Shown here: piece by piece, positions 5,730 to 9,289 of the stretch
Numbering within the stretch: position 1 is the stretch's first letter
Layout: every line of letters begins with the position of its first letter
NCBI GenBank assembly: GCA_003819975.1
Contig: RPPU01000132.1
Coordinates: forward strand, 1-9,289
Direction: 5' to 3'
Length of the DNA stretch: 9,289 bases
Source of the DNA: Desulfobacteraceae bacterium
Lineage (GTDB): Bacteria > Desulfobacterota > DSM-4660 > Desulfatiglandales > HGW-15
Notes under the pieces: model-generated
The model's database searches: none
What the model saw: only the letters and a program-made list of their open reading frames with translations
What the model was told of the DNA's origin: nothing
Program-made: the position numbers and the translations under genes

Positions 5730-6845
5730 ATGAATAAATTTGAAAAAGTAGCGCTCTTTGCATCCGCAGAATCCTGGATTGAAGGAGAATCATTGCGACA
5801 ACTTGAACGGGTTGCGGCATTTCCCGGCATGTTGCGCGTGGCGGGCTTCCCGGATCTGCATCCGGGCAAAGGATCACCGGTCGGGGCGGCCATGTTGTCG
5901 CAAGGGGAGTTTTATCCCTATTTGATCGGTTCGGATGTCGGCTGCGGAATGGGATTATTCGCAACGGAAATATCTGTTGCCAAAGCAAGACCGGAGAAAT
6001 GGTTTAAAAAATTAAAAGGTCTGGAAAGCCCGTGGGACGGCGATTCGGCCGATTGGCTTGCACAACGCGGAGCCAGTCCGGAAGGCTATCTATCCGCGCT
6101 GGGAACCATTGGAAGGGGAAATCATTTTGCCGAAATGCTTCGGATCGATAAAATACATAATGCCGACGCATTCAAGTCCCTGAAAGTCGATGAAAAAAAG
6201 ATTTTTTTGTTGGTTCATTCAGGATCGCGCGATTTAGGCAATGCTTTACTGCGCGATCACACGGACCGGTTTCAGGATAAAGGTCTGAAAGAGGGGAGCG
6301 ATGAGGCTATCATGTATCTTCGTAAGCATGATAATGCGCTGGCCTGGGCTCGCGCCAATCGCGAATTGATTGCCTGTAGATTATTGGAACAACTGAACAG
6401 CGGATATAAAATGGTGTCGGATCTCTTTCATAATTCAATCAGTATGATTACGGCAAACGGTTCCAAAAGATATCTGCATCGTAAGGGAGCGGCTCCGTCA
6501 GATTGCGGAGTCGCGGTCACATCGGGTTCACGCGGGACTTGCAGCTATCTGGTTATGCCTGTCGGCGAACACGAACCGCATCTATGGTCCATTGCGCATG
6601 GCGCCGGACGAAAATGGAATCGTTCCGCCTGTAAAGATCGCCTTAAAACGCGCTATGCCGCCGAAGCGCTTCAAAGGACGAAGCGGGGGGGTTATGTCAT
6701 CTGCGACGATAAGGATTTACTTTATGAAGAAGCGCCTGAAGCTTATAAAAATATAGAGAGAATTATTGAAGATATGCAGTCGTTCGGTTTCATACGCGTG
6801 GTCGCTTCGTTTTCGTCGCTTTTGACCTATAAGGTGCGGGAATAA
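5730..6845 (+). CDS. rtcB: RtcB-family RNA ligase (RtcB/PrfH operon type)
   Basis: A 371-residue protein from ATG 5730. The in-frame TTG at 5721 is rejected because AGGA (5716-5719) would lie only 1 base from it but 10 from the ATG. RtcB joins RNA 3'-phosphate or 2',3'-cyclic phosphate ends to 5'-OH ends using GTP and Mn2+. Visible motifs: DLHPGKGSPVGAA (42-54), GSDVGCGMG (67-75) with metal-binding D69 and C72, GRGNHFAE (128-135), HSGSRDLG (163-170), DLFHN (231-235), GSRG (266-269) and AHGAGRKWNRSA (289-300), whose H290 matches the guanylylated histidine. The chain ends LLTYKVRE, so it looks complete. The short form and the prfH-like gene overlapping its stop (TAATG) mark it as the ribosome-repair-associated subtype rather than the RtcA/RtcR operon type. 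No RtcR or sigma-54 site is seen. A TATAAT at 5685-5690 is a weak promoter candidate. Confidence 0.92.
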   Translation: MNKFEKVALFASAESWIEGESLRQLERVAAFPGMLRVAGFPDLHPGKGSPVGAAMLSQGEFYPYLIGSDVGCGMGLFATEISVAKARPEKWFKKLKGLESPWDGDSADWLAQRGASPEGYLSALGTIGRGNHFAEMLRIDKIHNADAFKSLKVDEKKIFLLVHSGSRDLGNALLRDHTDRFQDKGLKEGSDEAIMYLRKHDNALAWARANRELIACRLLEQLNSGYKMVSDLFHNSISMITANGSKRYLHRKGAAPSDCGVAVTSGSRGTCSYLVMPVGEHEPHLWSIAHGAGRKWNRSACKDRLKTRYAAEALQRTKRGGYVICDDKDLLYEEAPEAYKNIERIIEDMQSFGFIRVVASFSSLLTYKVRE

Positions 6846-7191
6846 TGAATTCCGTGTTTTTACAGATTACCTCGGGTCGTGGACCGGCCGAGTGCGCTTG
6901 GGTCGTGGCTCGGCTTGTGGAAGCATTAATTTTAGAAGCAAAAAAAACCGGGGTTGCGGCGGAATTGATTGAACAGGAGCCCGGGGCTCAAAAGGGAACT
7001 TTATTATCGATGAACGATCTCAATTCCGGAACCGCCGACGGGCTCTGGAACGTCTGATCGTTATGGTTGAAACCCACGATCAGCGCCGGAAAGAGGCTGC
7101 CCGGCTTAAACGTTGGCAGGCTCATAATGATTTGGAACGGGGAAATCCCATCCGGATCTATGAAGGAAAAGATTTCCGGAAAAGAAAATAG
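6845..7191 (+). pseudogene. prfH: peptide chain release factor H (prfH) remnant, GGQ domain deleted
   Basis: The start overlaps the RtcB stop by one base (TAATG), indicating translational coupling. The first frame gives the PrfH N-terminus (LQITSGRGPAECAWVVARL, then ELIEQEPGAQKGTL) up to about 7008. It then leaves the family and stops at 7055-7057. From about 7009 the next frame carries the PrfH C-terminus (ERSQFRNRRRALERL, RWQAHNDLERGNPIRIYEG, FRKRK), ending with TAG 7189-7191. The middle, which should hold the catalytic GGQ loop that hydrolyses peptidyl-tRNA, is absent, and the halves are out of frame. In intact operons PrfH releases the peptide from ribosomes cut in the decoding centre so that RtcB can reseal the 16S rRNA. 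Here the factor cannot act, although a 70-residue N-terminal peptide could still be made. Confidence 0.85.
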
Positions 7192-7230
7192 ATTTCTTTG
7201 GATGTGCTATTTATATGAAATGGAATCAGA

Positions 7231-7743
7231 TCACTCGATCGGATAAATATAATCCACCAAACGGCTGGAGGTTTGCCTGAGACTTTGGCTGAGCAGCCTG
7301 GCAATGCCTTTGAGGATTTTAACGCCGATGGTGGGGTGTTCTTCCAAGATCAAGTCAAAACCCCGGCGGGTCAAGATCACCAGAGTACAAGGGGTCAGGG
7401 CTTTGACCGTGGCGGAACGCGGAAAATCGTCGATAATGGCCATTTCACCGATCGAACGGCCTTTATACATTTTAGTCAAGGTCACATAGGTGTCTTTGGC
7501 GGTTTTTTTAACGACTTCCAGGGAACCAGCCACCACAAAACAGACATAGTCGCCTTTATCGCCTTCTTTAAACAGAGTCTCGCGCGGTTTCAATTCGGTG
7601 ATATTCATATGTTTGGAAATGGTGCGTAATTCAGATCCTTTGAGCTTGTCGAAAATAGCCATATTGATCAGAAAATCAATGATGGCATCCGAAACTCTAT
7701 TGCCGCTCGATGGCTCGTTTGATTTTATTTCCAGTTTGTCCAT
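7231..7743 (-). CDS. stand-alone cyclic-nucleotide-binding domain protein
   Basis: A 170-residue protein formed of one cNMP-binding (CRP-type) beta-barrel, about residues 28-150. It includes the phosphate-binding cassette GRSIGEMAIIDDFPRSATV (95-113) with the expected G99-E100 and R109-S110-A111-T112. A 27-residue polar N-terminus precedes it and a short C-terminal helix follows. No helix-turn-helix, kinase, channel or other output domain is present, so it is not a CRP-type regulator; it may be a ligand-sensing partner protein. The cassette arginine and neighbours look competent for cAMP or a related nucleotide. It lies downstream of the acyl-CoA synthetase on the same strand, separated by 113 bases that hold most of an inverted-repeat element. 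The ATG at 7743 lacks a clear Shine-Dalgarno, so translation may be weak or depend on an upstream transcript. It converges with the prfH remnant with no obvious hairpin in the 39-base gap. Confidence 0.85.
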   Translation of the reverse strand: MDKLEIKSNEPSSGNRVSDAIIDFLINMAIFDKLKGSELRTISKHMNITELKPRETLFKEGDKGDYVCFVVAGSLEVVKKTAKDTYVTLTKMYKGRSIGEMAIIDDFPRSATVKALTPCTLVILTRRGFDLILEEHPTIGVKILKGIARLLSQSLRQTSSRLVDYIYPIE

Positions 7744-7801
7744 GGCCGATCTATCGCCAATCTGTTTGAATTTTTTTCGTTAATTTTTTAATTTAGCCAA
7801 G

Positions 7802-7898
7802 AGGATATCTCAAAAATGTTGTTTTAAGGACGCGTATAGCCAAATTTCCGACATTTTTATTGGTCGTTTGGTTTATTTTTTGATTTTTGAGATATCCT
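7802..7898 (-). repeat. MITE-like element copy 2, 97 bp, overlapping the 3' end of the acyl-CoA synthetase gene
   Basis: AGGATATCTCAAAAAT at 7802-7817 and its perfect inverse at 7883-7898 enclose 65 AT-rich bases. All 16 terminal bases equal those of the element at 451-540. Read on the minus strand, the interior next to the arm aligns with that copy (AAAAAA, then a shared CAAACGA and an A-run), so this copy is inserted in the opposite orientation. It spans the end of the acyl-CoA synthetase reading frame and supplies that gene's last 13 codons and stop. It also fills much of the gap before the cNMP-binding gene, where its stem could affect readthrough. Confidence 0.8.
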
Positions 7899-9289
7899 GG
7901 ATTCTTCTTCTTTCAGAACTCTGCGCAAAACTTTTCCGACCATGGTGGTGGGGAGTTCATCCCGAAACTCGATCAGGGTCGGAATTTTGTAGTAACTTAT
8001 TTTGTCTTTGGCCCAAGTTTTGATTTCCGCGGCCGTGGTAATGCCTTTTTTGGCCGGCTGGAGTACGATAAACGCCTTGACCAATTCGCCGAATTCCTTA
8101 TCAGGCACACCGATTACGGCCGCCGTTTGTACATCCGGATGTTTATGCAGAAAATCCTCAACTTCCGCCGGAAAGATGGGATAGCCTTTGAATTTGATCA
8201 TGTCTTTGGCCCGGTCGCGGATGACTATATAACCTTCGGCATCCATACAGGCGATATCTCCGGTATAAAGCCAGCCGTCGCGGATGGTCTGACCGGTCTC
8301 AACGGGCCGGTTTAAATACCCTTTCATGACTTGCGGTCCGCGCACGACCAGTTCGCCGGTATAGGGTTCGGCTGCTTCGGATTGTTCGGGGGTCAAACCG
8401 CCGGTTTTGGCAAGCGCAAAAGGCAGGGGCGGAAGTTCCTTGGCGCCGGTTTCTTTGTCCATGATGCGGACATCCGTATCGGGAAAGGGGAATCCGATCG
8501 TGCCTTGTTTGCGTTGATCTTTGTCCAAGGGGTTGGCGCTGACCACGGGCGTGGCTTCGGAAAGACCGTATCCTTCAATAATAATGGAACCGGTCAGTTC
8601 TTCAAATTTATTTTGAACTTCCAAGGGCAGGGGGCCTGCGCCGGATATGGCCATCATCAGGGATTTCAGGTTGTATTTTCGAACCTTGGGGTGGTTATTC
8701 ATTTTGTTGAATAAAATCGAGACTCCCGGCATGATGAAGCCTTCTTTGGGGCGGTACTTTTCAATACGCTTGAATAGGTCGGCCATATCGACCGGCGGTT
8801 TGGGAAAAAGGAGTTGAAAACCGCCGATACGGATGGCGATATTCATGACCGCGGTCATGGCATAAGAATGAAAAAGAGGCAATACGCCGATCAAACCCAT
8901 GCCGGATTGACGTTGCCACAGCCAGGCTTCACATTGCACGGCATTGGCCACGACATTGGAGTGGGTCAGGATCGCGGCTTTGGGCAGACCGGTCGTGCCG
9001 CCCGTGTATTGCAACACGGCAATATCCTGAAGCGGATCGATGGCGACTTCGGGGGGGTTAGGTTCCGCGCGGCACAGATCCGGAAAGGAGAGCACATGGT
9101 CCGCCATTGGAGCGGCCGGAATTTTTTTCAATTTTTTACCAAGGAAAATTTTCAAAGCGCTGAATCCGCACAGATCCACGACATTGGTTCCAATGACATG
9201 CCGTACTGACGTATTCGGTAAAGCTTTTTCAGCTTCGGCATAGACGACGTCCAATACGATCAGGGCTTTGGCTCCGGAATCCTTGAGAA
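7857..9289 (-). CDS. long-chain acyl-CoA synthetase (AMP-dependent ligase), N-terminus beyond window
   Basis: The frame is open from the right edge to TAA at 7857-7859, giving about 476 residues. The true start is outside the window: a TTG at 9254 lies mid-domain, and family-like sequence (LKDSGAKALIVLD) continues upstream of it. The enzyme activates a carboxylic, probably fatty, acid to its CoA ester via an acyl-AMP. Motifs: P-loop TGGTTGLPK (8979-9005), YGLSE (8556-8570), YTGD (8255-8266), RDRAKDMIKFKGYPIFPAEVE just after it, and the catalytic C-terminal lysine in MVGKVLRR (codon 7932-7934). About 20 residues rich in Pro/Ala (near PLPFALAKTGGLTPEQSE) interrupt the usual stretch before GELVVRGP. 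The final 13 residues, RISQKSKNKPNDQ, lie beyond the conserved end and are encoded entirely by the inverted-repeat element, so this is a gene whose tail was rewritten by an insertion. All catalytic motifs seen are intact. Confidence 0.92.
   Translation of the reverse strand, partial: LKDSGAKALIVLDVVYAEAEKALPNTSVRHVIGTNVVDLCGFSALKIFLGKKLKKIPAAPMADHVLSFPDLCRAEPNPPEVAIDPLQDIAVLQYTGGTTGLPKAAILTHSNVVANAVQCEAWLWQRQSGMGLIGVLPLFHSYAMTAVMNIAIRIGGFQLLFPKPPVDMADLFKRIEKYRPKEGFIMPGVSILFNKMNNHPKVRKYNLKSLMMAISGAGPLPLEVQNKFEELTGSIIIEGYGLSEATPVVSANPLDKDQRKQGTIGFPFPDTDVRIMDKETGAKELPPLPFALAKTGGLTPEQSEAAEPYTGELVVRGPQVMKGYLNRPVETGQTIRDGWLYTGDIACMDAEGYIVIRDRAKDMIKFKGYPIFPAEVEDFLHKHPDVQTAAVIGVPDKEFGELVKAFIVLQPAKKGITTAAEIKTWAKDKISYYKIPTLIEFRDELPTTMVGKVLRRVLKEEESRISQKSKNKPNDQ

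Noticed and set aside
5204..7011. ATCGAT present at both deletion junctions (5204-5209 and 7006-7011)
   Set aside because: The hexamer occurs many other times in this window, so a shared junction motif is not supported.
6845..7057. A complete 70-residue small protein after rtcB, or a programmed frameshift in prfH
   Set aside because: The frame's last ~15 residues leave the PrfH family. A frameshift alone cannot explain the absence of the whole GGQ domain between the two matching ends; a deletion can.
1..9289. tRNA, rRNA, riboswitch, CRISPR or transposase genes
   Set aside because: None could be recognised on either strand; every larger open region is accounted for by the listed genes or is AT-rich intergenic DNA.

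Overview
The window looks like the chromosome of an anaerobic, aromatic-compound-degrading bacterium. A Desulfobacterota (sulfate-reducer-like) host is my inference from gene content and moderate base composition; no rRNA or other marker gene is present to prove it.

Left part (1-5088), aromatic / CoA-thioester metabolism. The window opens in the last ~140 codons of a stand-alone PEP-synthase-type ATP-grasp domain, the architecture of the nucleotide-binding subunit of phenylphosphate synthase. A convergent LysR-type regulator follows. It is divergent, across a ~400-base AT-rich control region holding a LysR-box-like palindrome, from an LpdD-like protein (accessory factor of UbiD/prenyl-FMN decarboxylases). 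Then come a PaaK-family aryl-CoA ligase and a 58-residue helical protein of unknown function. A fumarylacetoacetate-hydrolase-family enzyme lies convergent to them behind a long hairpin. Together these fit an anaerobic phenol- or aniline-type route (phosphorylation, UbiD carboxylation, CoA ligation), but the UbiD enzyme itself is not in the window.

Middle part (5050-7191), decaying accessory island. A Fic-family gene has lost its catalytic core but keeps its N-terminus and C-terminal winged helix. It is followed by a cruciform-forming repeat, an apparently intact RtcB-type RNA ligase, and a PrfH (peptide chain release factor H) gene whose GGQ catalytic domain has been deleted. RtcB and PrfH normally act together in rescue and repair of ribosomes damaged in the decoding centre; here only the ligase half looks intact.

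Right part (7231-9289), minus strand. A long-chain acyl-CoA synthetase, truncated by the window edge at its N-terminus, lies upstream of a stand-alone cyclic-nucleotide-binding-domain protein.

The least expected structure is a pair of related, MITE-like elements of 90 and 97 bp (451-540 and 7802-7898). They have identical 16-base terminal inverted repeats and lie in opposite orientation about 7.3 kb apart. The second has replaced the end of the acyl-CoA synthetase gene and supplies its last 13 codons and its stop. No transposase, CRISPR array, tRNA or rRNA was seen.
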